Shown here: positions 1 to 12,500 of the stretch, one piece after another
Layout of the letters: each line of letters opens with the position of its first letter
Numbering within the stretch: position 1 is the stretch's first letter
Assembly: GCA_021613335.1 (NCBI GenBank)
Contig: JAJTWR010000032.1
Location: 141,001-205,000 of the forward strand
Direction: 5' to 3'
Length of the DNA: 64,000 nt
Source: Whitmania pigra
Lineage: Eukaryota > Annelida > Clitellata > Hirudinida > Haemopidae
Notes under the pieces: model-generated
Told to the model about the DNA's origin: nothing
What the model saw: the letters and a program-made list of their open reading frames with translations, nothing else
The model's database searches: none
Program-made: the position numbers and the translations under genes

Positions 1-164
1 AACCAATAAGGTATTGAAGAGAGGAGAATTAATTATGATTTATTATGTTAATGTTGAAGATCTGACTTCATTCGCTCCATGTGGGCAAGGGGTTAAAATT
101 GAATTTAGGTTCAATTAGGTTGTTTGGTTATTTTTATACTTTCATTTTCATTTTGTATGTGCAG

Positions 165-3100
165 GAGCTATTCACTCCTCTCCACCTGTCCAGTTACCAT
201 GGAAACCTGGATGCCGTGAAGATCCTCTTGGAACATGGGGCTGACCCCAACAAGGCCAACAAGGTACTACGATATTGATATTTTGTTGCTATTTTTGTTC
301 TAATTATTATTATTGTTATTGTTGCCGTTGTTGTTGATGATGATGATGATATAATATACTTGAAATGAAGAAATAAAACTTTTTGTTATTATTGATTAAT
401 TGGCTGTTTTTATATGTTTATAGGGCTAATAGACATTTAATTTAATATTTACATAGTCTATGTATTCTCATGCAGACTGGTTTCACACCCTTACACCTGG
501 CTGCACAGGAAGGACATTCTGTGGTTGTCACCTGCTTATTGAACAACCAGGCTAATCCCAACCTTTTAAACCAGGTAAGATCTTAAGGTGGAAATTGGTG
601 ATGATGTGACATTAATTTGATGGTTAGATTATTGATGATGATTATAAGTGTTGACATGAAATGTAATTGAAGAATGGAAATAATAATCAATAAATAAATG
701 TTATCACCTTTTTAACCATTACTATTTGTTTGTAATTGTAATTTCTTGTTATTTATTGCAATCAATTTTTATTATATGTGACTGAATGCTAATTGCCTCT
801 TAAAAATCTCGAAACAGACCGATCACACAGCTTACCACCTGGCTCATGCTCATGGATTCAGAAATGTCTTGAAGCTACTTGAGCCTGTGACTCAGGTTCG
901 AAAGGTTCCGACCGGTGACGTGGTGAGGATTGCTCCCGGACAGATCTTCGGGGAGGAAGCCATCATGGACTCGGAAGATGAAATCGGTCGGTGTGCTTTA
1001 TTGAAATGTTGATTTGTTGAGAGATAATACGAGATAAGATGTTGTCTGCGAGGTGTCTCGTGTGGATGTTTTTTTTTTGTAATTTTATTTTTTGGATTTT
1101 AAGAGGATATTCTTATGAAGGGGTCACTTTGATTTTTGATGTACAATTTATTATGTTTGCACTGATTTATTTATTACCAATAAAAATTATATCTTTGAAA
1201 ATTTATCAGAGAGTGAGAAACTAAAGACTAGTGATTTTGCAAGCCTTCCAGAAGATACACAAAATTTTTCTTATGTGGCCAATCAGGAAGTGAGCTGGAG
1301 GAATTATTTTTTAGATTTTATTTAAAGATATTGTGATATTGTTTTTAAGATATTATTTGTATGTTAAAACTAAACTCGTAAGCATTGCTCAACTTCTAAG
1401 AAGGAACTTCAATTAGTCTAAAGATGTTAATATTAAATATTATTATTATTAATAGTTGTAATAATTATTCACATTGCTGTTGTAAAGTAATTAATAATGT
1501 AAATTAAATTTCTAATTTGTAATGCTAAGCAGGTTGCGACCGTCAATTTCTGACGTGATAGATTTCATTAGTTTCAGTTCGACATCTTAAGATCTATTTA
1601 AATTCAATTTGAGCAGTTAGAAAATTATCTATTATTGATTGGGTAACTACATTACAAAAAAATCAACGATAGGCCGGAAGGGATAGCGTGTTTGGGGGAC
1701 GAGCAGTCCTCGGGGACAGAAGCATTAGCAGGGAGTTGAGGTACCTTAACGACGAGGCTGAGTTTTCGGTTGTATCACTCCTCATGTCTCAGGTGAGTTG
1801 TTGTTCTTGCTGTTTTAATTGTCATTTTGTTATTGTTATTGTTAGCTATTGCTAATACTTAAATAATATTATTGATAATAGTTAAATAATATTATTGCTA
1901 ATACTTAAATAATATTATTGATAATAGTTAAATAATATTATTGATAATAGTTAAATAATATTATTGCTAATACTTAAATAATATTATTGATAATAGTTAA
2001 ATAATATTATTGCTAATACTTAAATAATATTATTGATAATAGTTAATAATATTATTGCTAATACTTAAATAATATTATTGATAATAGTTAAATAATATTA
2101 TTGCTAATACTTAAATAATATTATTGATAATAGTTAAATAATATTATTGCTAATACTTAAATAATATTATTGATAATAGTTAAATAATATTATTGCTAAT
2201 ACTTAAATAATATTATTGATAATAGTTAAATAATATTATTGCTAATACTTAAATAATATTATTGATAATAGTTAAATAATATTATTGCTAATACTTAAAT
2301 AATATTATTGATAATAGTTAAATAATATTATTGCTAATACTTAAATAATATTATTGATAATAGTTAAATAATATTATTGATAATACTTAAATAATATTAT
2401 TGATAATAGTTAATTTCTGAGGCACCACAGCATTGGAGGTATCTAAAATAATAATGTTAATCGTCGACATGAACAGATATCTTATTATTACAATTATAAT
2501 GAACCTGGATTCAATAGTATAGATGAGAATTTAGGATAATAACATTTATTGGAACTTCATTATTATTATTATCTTCATTAGCATCAGTTAATTAATTAAT
2601 TGATTTATAACCAACAGAAGGAAGGCGAAGAGGGTAAAACCATGGAGAGGAGTGGTGATTCTGGCAGCCTCGGATTCCGCTACAGACACCTTCACCCTCA
2701 GAGGTATCTGGATTCGAGGGCTTCCTCCATCAACACGAGCCACAGTGCTCTGCTCTCTGAGGCGAGTGGGAGCCATTACAACCTGGATCTTGCTGACAGT
2801 CCCATCCAATCAGGGTTTGTTGATATGTCGATTGATGATTGATCAGTCGTATGGTCATTTTGAAATTGATTGGCTAGCAGATTATAGATATTTTTAAGGG
2901 GTAGTGGTAAATTGCTACAAAAGATTTAGATTTGGAGGATCTAAATAATAATCTAATAAAGCAGCTTGAAGATATTTCATTTTTATGCATTTGTCATTTA
3001 TCATTTATCATTTAGTAATTATGTTCAGAAGAAGTTATTATTAGTAATCACTTTAAACATTTTCTCTCTACTAACAATGGGCTCGTACTTCCAGTTTCCT

Positions 3101-6100
3101 GGTTAGTTTCGTGGTGGATGCAAGGGGCAAAGCAATGTGTGGAATGAGACACACTGGGGTGAGGATAATTGTGTCCCCTGGGAAGACTTCTGGGCCTGTC
3201 AGGGTGACCTGCAAGCTGGTGAATCCTGGCAAGATGACCAACCCCCCTCCGCTAATAGAGGGAGAAGGGCTTGCTTCAAGGATTCTCAAAATGGGTCCTG
3301 CTGGTACAACATTTGAGGGGTAAAAACTCTTTTTATGCATTGATTTGCCAAACCTGTTTTCTCTGTTTTTGTATTGAAAACATCATATCTAAAAAATGTA
3401 TCAGCATTTTCATCCATCCATATAACCCACATGATCTATGTATGTGGTGCTTTGTTTCAGGCCAGTGGTGATCGAAGTACCCCACTTTGCCTCCCTGCAG
3501 GACCGGCAAAGGGAGGTGATCATCCTGAGAAGTGAAGATGGAGAGGCTTGGAAGGAACATGTCAACAAGTTTCCTCTGTCAGAAGTTCACAACATCATCA
3601 AGAACAGCTTTGGAGAGGGTGGGTAAACTTTTAAAGTTGGAAAACAAGATGTGATATAATCATCATCATCAACATCAACAATAATATGTATGCAAAACTT
3701 GAGATTTGAGATTTGTTCCAAAAACCCCATCAGAATTGCAATTAGCTGATCTTTTGAGTGCCTTATGTGTCTGTGTAAGATGTGAAGGCACTTTCTAATC
3801 GATCCACCATTTCTATAGTGCCCCTACCTGAGAGGGATCTCATGCTGAGTTGCAAGCAAGACACATTACAACTGTAATCCATTCAGCCAACCTGGACTAA
3901 ATGACATAAATTATCATTTGCTATCATTGGCTTCTATTTGCCAGATGTAATATCTTCTATAATATTTATTATGATGTTTTTTTTTACAGAGCTCAGCAGT
4001 GCAGAAGAACTGTACCAACAGCGAGTGGCCAGAATCATCACCTGCGATTTTCCAAAGTACTTTGCTCTCGTTTCTACTCCTGCCCATGACAGGAGGGTGA
4101 TTGGACCAAGTGGGGGTGAAATGACTTCTTCTATTGACCCTCGGGTGGTTGTGGGAATCCCCACCAATGCATTCAATAAGAAGATCCACATCAGGCTGCA
4201 GGTTACTTTTCAAAATTTACCATATTCTACTGACTATTGGGCAGTTCATTCACTCCTCGAGAATACTATGTTAAAATGAGTCTTTCATTCTTTGTTAGCT
4301 TATGACTTTATAACTTATTGTTATTTTTAACTGTTTATTATTAATGTTAAATTATTAAAGTCACCTTCAGATACACTGGATTATAACTCATTCCATTATC
4401 AAACATCATTGAAGTCATTCGTAATTCCATCGTGACATTCATTTTTGTTCCAAACAGGTGCAAAAAGTTCCCGATAACTTAAAGCAGAAAATGGAGGAGA
4501 ACGGGGTGTATGTGAGTCCCGTGGTAACTGTGGAGCCAAGAAGGAGGAAGTTCCACCAGCCAGTGACCATCAGGATCCCAGTTCCACAGACTGGAGGCAA
4601 GAAGTTGGGAAAGATGTGCCTTCTCTGTAGTTTGTCAGGTACTATTTTGTTGACGCTTGCTTGTTGATAGGCTCCATGTTCTTAATGTTTATTTGTTATT
4701 AATATTAATATATAAATAATATAAATTATATAATATATAAATATTAATATATTTAGTAGTGTCATCAATTCATCATCCCATTTATTTGCATTTTGAAAGG
4801 CCATTATTTTGCATTAAATGCTGTCTTTTAGACTTTGTTTGATTATCTGCATAATTGTGACTGTATAATACTACTAAATGGATCATCCAACTACTTGAAA
4901 ATCTAAAAGTTTTTGTTTCAATTTTATCATTTAGAGGGTCAAGATGCTTCAGTTTGGGAGGACATCACAGACAAGAGCTCACTTAAAGGCGAGAACGAAT
5001 GTATATATTTCCACACATCTGTTTCTGGAAGGTTGGATTTTCATCCATGTTTATTATTACTTATTAGCACTTATTTATTGTAAAATGTTTTATTGTCGCA
5101 TTTTTAGTTAGTCATTTAATGCATAGTTTTGAAAAACTAATTAGGTACTTGGTGATGATATTTTTAGTTAACATTTGTTATAATTCATTAAGCAAGCATT
5201 TTACTTTGTCATCCAACAGATTCTGGCTTGTGAACACCGCTGATCCAGCCATAACCCCGGCTTACTGTGGAAAGGCCTACGAAGAAATGTGCAGAGTGCC
5301 TTACTTTTCAAAGTTTGTCCTCTTTGCCAGGAGGTCTGGTACTAACAAAGGGATACTGAGACTCGTTTGTTCTGCTGAGGGAAAGCTCCAGAAGACATTG
5401 GAGGGCAGAGAGCAGTACAAGGAGTTGGGACAAACCAATGAAACTGAGGTAAATTATGAATGGACAATTATTAAAACTCATTCAAATATTGTTTTATTTA
5501 AATTATTTAATCATTTATTTAATTATAATGGCAAGATTTAGGTTTAAAAGGGCTGGTGTTATGAATATGTAATTGCATAGCTCTATTAACTTTATTTTTT
5601 TTTAAAGGTTCAGGAAAAAAGCTAATAAAATGATAACCATTTACTGTTTAACAGGTTGTCAGTGGCAGCAAGTATTCTATTAGCTTCAAAGGAAATCTTG
5701 AACCATACCAGAAGTTGGATAAGGGACCACTGGACATCACTTTTGAGCCCTTCAAGGAAAGCCGCCTCTCAACCGGAGTCTTCATCAAAAACCTGAATGC
5801 TCAGCCCTGCTCTGAAATTGACATTTTCCAAGATGCAACTAGCTTCGATGAGATGAGAAAGATTTCTTCTCTTGAGTTTGCTCTACCTGAGCTTGAAGAG
5901 GATGCTATGCATTCAGAGGATCAAGCCGATGCCACATCCCCTGATCATTTCGAACATCTGGGTCCGTTGGTCACTTTATAATTGTTTAAATGTTAAATCT
6001 CTCATTAATTATTGGCTAGTCCATTATTGGATTGTTTTACTAAAGGGCAATTAATTAAAGATTCCAATTATGAACCATTCTGATTAATTTCCATCAGTAA

Positions 6101-6384
6101 CACATTGCTCCTAAATGTTGCAGATCGACATCCTAGTGTGCATTATGACTTGACTCAACTTGGGTGCCTCTTAGGGAGAGACTGGTTGAAACTGGCAGAT
6201 GCCTTTGGAATAAGTGATGCAGATGTCAACTCCATTAAGCAGAGGAATGAAACTCCTGAACAGGAGGCTCAGGACTTCTTGAAACAACTTCTGACTGAAG
6301 TGAAAGACACTGAAATGATTGCCAAAGGCCTTGATCACATCAGGAGACCTGATGCTGTGAAGCTATGGCTCAGAATGAATGAAG
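165..6384 (+). CDS. Ankyrin, 5' part in window: last ANK repeats, ZU5-ZU5-UPA, death domain (partial gene)
   Basis: Membrane-skeleton adaptor that ties membrane proteins to spectrin. Exons read from GT..AG sites with matching phases: 165-263, 476-574, 818-986, 1210-1289, 1673-1792, 2618-2814, 3095-3319, 3461-3618, 3990-4201, 4458-4638, 4935-5031, 5220-5448, 5655-5961, 6124-6384. The first two are 99 nt each, one 33-residue ANK repeat per exon (FTPLHLSSYHGNLDAVKIL; FTPLHLAAQEGHSVVVTCL). Exons 2618-3618 carry the first ZU5 domain, with the DAR spectrin-contact motif (VVDARGKAM) and VEGEGLAS-like IEGEGLASRIL. Exons 3990-4638 carry the second ZU5 (VTVEPRRRKFHQPVTI), 4935-5961 the UPA domain, and 6124-6384 a death domain (GRDWLKLADAFGISDADV). 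The order and motifs match metazoan ankyrins such as ANK1-3. The start of the gene and most ANK repeats lie upstream of the window. The paralogue cannot be assigned because invertebrate ankyrins predate the vertebrate split. Confidence 0.95.
1847..2413. repeat. Intronic minisatellite, 46-bp unit built of two 23-bp halves
   Basis: About twelve copies of a 46-bp AT-rich unit lie in the ankyrin intron between exons 1673-1792 and 2618-2814. Each unit is two 23-bp halves that differ in the middle (attgataatagtta versus attgctaatactta). One copy near 2041 lacks one A. No coding potential. Confidence 0.9.
3753..3893 (-). mobile_element. tRNA-derived SINE, reverse copy with deleted head
   Basis: Lies in the ankyrin intron 3619-3989. 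Read on the minus strand, it starts with a tRNA-like A-box region (GGTTGGCTGAATGGATTACAG), continues through a B-box-like segment and ends with the family tail (AGTGCCTTCACATCTTACAC, then CATAAGGCACTCAAAAG). The same body appears at 33.5, 43.2, 44.6 and 51.25 kb. A part between the A and B boxes is missing here. Confidence 0.7.
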
Positions 6385-6573
6385 GTAAATGAGAAATTAT
6401 GTTAAAAGAAATTACTTTCTTTAGAAAAGTTTGTGATTGCACTTTGTTAGTTTTTTAAAAGTTTTCTGATTTACAGTTCGTGTATTATTTACATTAACCG
6501 TAAGAGGAATGTATTCATTATTTGTCAAAATAATTTTATTTCTAAACTTATGCTTTTTTTTATGATCTTGAAG

Positions 6574-9500
6574 AACAAGAATTGAGAACCTGCATGAAAA
6601 AGTATTTGCCTGGAGAAATATTTGATGATTACACATGGACAAAAGAAATGGCAGATAGCTACTGTGGATGCAAGGAAAAGATGTGTGATGATGTTGTTAC
6701 AAAACACATTGTTAAAGTACCATTAAATCTCAGAAATAAAGATTTAGAAGCAATCACAAAGGAAGTACAATTCAGACAGCACAAAAATGATGGTTCACAT
6801 TTCTCAAAATGCATCAAGAAAACCATGCTTAGACCAAAAGGTTTGCCAAGTTACAAAGAAACCAGGCAGGAAATAGTGGCTAAAGAATTCCAACTGACTA
6901 GTCTGCCATCGCACATTCTTGATGAAAGAGCTGGTGAAATGAGAGAAATAAAAGCAAATGGAAACTTGATATTGACACGAATATTCAAGAAATCTCCAGG
7001 AGCAAAGAAAGGTGAAGCTGACATGATAGAAGAAACTGTAGAGACTGATGTTGATGTGAATGATGAAAATGTGAAGGACTTGGCTGTTGAAACAATGGAA
7101 GAGAGATTAGATAAGATAAAATTTGATGATGGCATGAGAGGATCCAAGCTTATCATGAAGATCTTTGTTAAACCTAAGATGATCAAAGGTCAAAGAGACG
7201 CATCTGAAATTGGAAAACATGATACAAACATTCAAGAAAAAGAGGAACAACTTTTAATTAAAAGGTTCCTTTCAGAAATCTTACCATATGTTGACTTGAA
7301 GCAGTTCCACATAACATCTGAGCAGCCCCTCATCCTTAAAAAGAAAATTGTGAGTTCAGGCAATTTATGTGAATCTTGGGATGAAATAATCGAATTGAAA
7401 CCAGGAGTAGAAAATATGAACCGAGATGACATTGAGATTATTAACAGAACGATGGAATTCAAGGAATATTTACCAGATGGTAAAGTAGTGACAAGAATTT
7501 TGAACAAAACTTTAGTGACTTCAAAAGAATTAACCAATCGCAAAGAAACACCTCAGGAGACTGCAGCTATGGAATTCCAATTTCTTAATTTGCCTTCATT
7601 TGAACTTGATAAGAGAAAGGGTGAAACTAAAGAAATGAATAATAATGGAGTGTTGATAGTAACCAGATATTTTAAAAAATCTCCGGTAGTGGAGAGGGGA
7701 GAAGTAGATGTTGTGGAAGAAGTCATAGAAGTTGCACCTGGAACTGATGAAATTAACATAAATGACATTGTGGTAGAATCATTTGAAGAGAGACTGGATG
7801 ATGTCCAATTATATGATGGAAGACGAGGCTCGAATATGATCAAGAAAACTATTATAACACCAAAGGTTATATTTGCAAAAAGGGGATCTCCCAAAAAACC
7901 CGATAGGATGAGCCAGGAAAGACCAGAAGAACATCTCCTGTTACTCAAAAACTACATTTCTGACATCTTACCTAATGTTGATCTTCAACAATTCCAGATG
8001 GAAGTCGAACCAGGGAGGCCAGTCATACTCCGAAAGAAAATGAGTCCCAGAAAACAGTCAGAGTCAGTTGAGGAAATCATTGAATTGGCACCAGGAGTAG
8101 ACAGACTGAATAAGGACGACGTTGAAATTTCGACAAAAATCAGAGAATTCCAAGAACATTTGCCAGAAGGTCAAGTATTAATGAGAGTATTGAGGAAAAC
8201 AGTTGTAACGCCAAAAGAAGTGATCTTGGGTAAACACAAACCTCATGAAACTTTAGCAAAGGAGTTTCAATTTCTTAATTTGCCATCGTTTGAGCTTGAC
8301 AAAACAAAAGGCGAAACCAAGAAAACAAATAAAAATGGATCACTACAACTAACACGATATTTTAAAAAGAGTCAGGTGACGGAGAAAGACGAAACAGACG
8401 TTATAGAAGAAGTAATAGAAATAGCAGACGGAACTGACGAAGTTAACATGAATGACGTTGTGGTGGAATCGTATGAAGCCAGACTGGATGATGTTAAATT
8501 GTATGATGGTACGAAAGGTTCAAAAATAGTCAAGAAAACAATAATAACGCCAAGAACCATAATCGAACAGAGAGGCAAATTTGTAACAAAAGAAAGCCAG
8601 CGAACCGTCAGAAAAAGTGCAGACGAGTTTCTTCTACCACAAGGTTATATGTCGCAAATCTTACCAAATATCGATCTTACTCAGTTCCAGACGACAGCAA
8701 CTTTACCCGGTCAGCCGGTGATACTGAGAAAGAAGACGACGACTCCAGAGAAACCGTCGGAATCTGTCGAAGAAACCATCGAACTAGCACCTGGAGTCGA
8801 TCAGATGCAACAAGACAATGTCGAGATCACAACGAGTACGAGAGAATTCAAGGAATACTTGCCTGATGGCCAATACGTGACGAGGGTTTTGAAGAAGACA
8901 ATCGTCAAACCGAAGGGTATGCCCGCTAGCAAGGAGCCACAGCAGGAAATATTGTTCAAGGAATTCCAACTTCCAGAATTGCCGTCGTTTAAGCTCGACG
9001 AAAGAAGAGGCGAATCAAAAGAGACCAAGCAGGATGGAACGTTTGTTGTGACGAGGATTTTCAAGAAATCCAAGGGTGCTCAGAAGGACGAAGCCGACGT
9101 TGTCGAAGAGGTAATAGAGACCGCCGCCGGAATCGACGAGACCAACGTTAACGACGTCGTCGTAGAAACGTTCGAGACGAGAGTAGACAACGTGAAGTTA
9201 GACGACGGAAGGAAGGGTTCGAAAGTCGTCAGAAGGACCGTCGTTAGACCAAAGACCGTTGTCGTTGCTGAGCCAGCAGAGAAATTTGTTGAGCCTCAGT
9301 TCGTTATCGAGGAGAAAGTCAAGAAGCTTCCGGAAGAGAAGAAATTTGTTGAAACGAAAGTTCAGGATAGACCCCAAGATCAGTTGGTTGCCGTTGAAAA
9401 AGTGTTTGCGGGTTCGTTGCCGAACGTCGATCTCACTCAGTTCCAGACGACAGTTACCTTACCCGGTCAGCCGGTAATACTGAGAAAGAAGACGACGACT

Positions 9501-12500
9501 CCAGAGAAACCGTCGGAATCTGTCGAAGAAACCATCGAACTAGCACCTGGAGTCGATCAGATGCAACAAGACAATGTCGAGATCACAACGAGTACGAGAG
9601 AATTCAAGGAATACTTGCCTGATGGCCAATACGTGACGAGGGTTTTGAAGAAGACAATCGTCAAACCGAAGGGTATGCCCGCTAGCAAGGAGCCACAGCA
9701 GGAAATATTGTTCAAGGAATTCAACTTCCAGAATTGCCGTCGTTTAAGCTCGACGAAAGAAGAGGCGAATCAAAAGAGACCAAGCAGGATGGAACGTTTG
9801 TTGTGACGAGGATTTTCAAGAAATCCAAGGGTGCTCAGAAGGACGAAGCCGACGTTGTCGAAGAGGTAATAGAGACCGCCGCCGGAATCGACGAGACCAA
9901 CGTTAACGACGTCGTCGTAGAAACGTTCGAGACGAGAGTAGACAACGTGAAGTTAGACGACGGAAGGAAGGGTTCGAAAGTCGTCAGAAGGACCGTCGTT
10001 AGACCAAAGACCGTTGTCGTTGCTGAGCCAGCAGAGAGAAATTTGTTGAGCCTCAGTTCGTTATCGAGGAGAAAGTCAAGAAGCTTCGGAAGAGAAGAAA
10101 TTTGTTGAAACGAAAGTTCAGGATAGACCCCAAGATCAGTTGGTTGCCGTTGAAAAAGTGTTTGCGGGTTCGTTGCCGAACGTCGATCTCACTCAGTTCC
10201 AGACGACAGTTACCTTACCCGGTCAGCCGGTAATACTGAGAAAGAAGACGACGACTCCAGAGAAACCGTCGGAATCTGTCGAAGAAACCATCGAACTAGC
10301 ACCTGGAGTCGATCAGATGCAACAAGACAATGTCGAGATCACAACGAGTACGAGAGAATTCAAGGAATACTTGCCTGATGGCCAATACGTGACGAGGGTT
10401 TTGAAGAAGACAATCGTCAAACCGAAGGGTATGCCCGCTAGCAAGGAGCCACAGCAGGAAATATTGTTCAAGGAATTCCAACTTCCAGAATTGCCGTCGT
10501 TTAAGCTCGACGAAAGAAGAGGCGAATCAAAAGAGACCAAGCAGGATGGAACGTTTGTTGTGACGAGGATTTTCAAGAAATCCAAGGGTGCTCAGAAGGA
10601 CGAAGCCGACGTTGTCGAAGAGGTAATAGAGACCGCCGCCGGAATCGACGAGACCAACGTTAACGACGTCGTCGTAGAAACGTTCGAGACGAGAGTAGAC
10701 AACGTGAAGTTAGACGACGGAAGGAAGGGTTCGAAAGTCGTCAGAAGGACCGTCGTTAGACCAAAGACCGTTGTCGTTGCTGAGCCAGCAGAGAAATTTG
10801 TTGAGCCTCAGTTCGTTATCGAGGAGAAAGTCAAGAAGCTTCCGGAAGAGAAGAAATTTGTTGAAACGAAAGTTCAGGATAGACCCCAAGATCAGTTGGT
10901 TGCCGTTGAAAAAGTGTTTGCGGGTTCGTTGCCGAACGTCGATCTCACTCAGTTCCAGACGACAGTTACCTTACCCGGTCAGCCGGTAATACTGAGAAAG
11001 AAGACGACGACTCCAGAGAAACCGTCGGAATCTGTCGAAGAAACCATCGAACTAGCACCTGGAGTCGATCAGATGCAACAAGACAATGTCGAGATCACAA
11101 CGAGTACGAGAGAATTCAAGGAATACTTGCCTGATGGCCAATACGTGACGAGGGTTTTGAAGAAGACAATCGTCAAACCGAAGGGTATGCCCGCTAGCAA
11201 GGAGCCACAGCAGGAAATATTGTTCAAGGAATTCCAACTTCCAGAATTGCCGTCGTTTAAGCTCGACGAAAGAAGAGGCGAATCAAAAGAGACCAAGCAG
11301 GATGGAACGTTTGTTGTGACGAGGATTTTCAAGAAATCCAAGGGTGCTCAGAAGGACGAAGCCGACGTTGTCGAAGAGGTAATAGAGACCGCCGCCGGAA
11401 TCGACGAGACCAACGTTAACGACGTCGTCGTAGAAACGTTCGAGACGAGAGTAGACAACGTGAAGTTAGACGACGGAAGGAAGGGTTCGAAAGTCGTCAG
11501 AAGGACCGTCGTTAGACCAAAGACCGTTGTCGTTGCTGAGCCAGCAGAGAAATTTGTTGAGCCTCAGTTCGTTATCGAGGAGAAAGTCAAGAAGCTTCCG
11601 GAAGAGAAGAAGTGTTGTTGAAACGAAAGTTCAGGATAGACCCCAAGATCAGTTGGTTGCCGTTGAAAAAGTGTTTGCGGGTTCGTTGCCGAACGTCGAT
11701 CTCACTCAGTTCCAGACGACAGTTACCTTACCCGGTCAGCCGGTAATACTGAGAAAGAAGACGACGACTCCAGAGAAACCGTCGGAATCTGTCGAAGAAA
11801 CCATCGAACTAGCACCTGGAGTCGATCAGATGCAACAAGACAATGTCGAGATCACAACGAGTACGAGAGAATTCAAGGAATACTTGCCTGATGGCCAATA
11901 CGTGACGAGGGTTTTGAAGAAGACAATCGTCAAACCGAAGGGTATGCCCGCTAGCAAGGAGCCACAGCAGGAAATATTGTTCAAGGAATTCCAACTTCCA
12001 GAATTGCCGTCGTTTAAGCTCGACGAAAGAAGAGGCGAATCAAAAGAGACCAAGCAGGATGGAACGTTTGTTGTGACGAGGATTTTCAAGAAATCCAAGG
12101 GTGCTCAGAAGGACGAAGCCGACGTTGTCGAAGAGGTAATAGAGACCGCCGCCGGAATCGACGAGACCAACGTTAACGACGTCGTCGTAGAAACGTTCGA
12201 GACGAGAGTAGACAACGTGAAGTTAGACGACGGAAGGAAGGGTTCGAAAGTCGTCAGAAGGACCGTCGTTAGACCAAAGACCGTTGTCGTTGCTGAGCCA
12301 GCAGAGAGAAATTTGTTGAGCCTCAGTTCGTTATCGAGGAGAAAGTCAAGAAGCTTCCGGAAGAGAAGAAATTTGTTGAAACGAAAGTTCAGGATAGACC
12401 CCAAGATCAGTTGGTTGCCGTTGAAAAAGTGTTTGCGGGTTCGTTGCCGAACGTCGATCTCACTCAGTTCCAGACGACAGTTACCTTACCCGGTCAGCCG

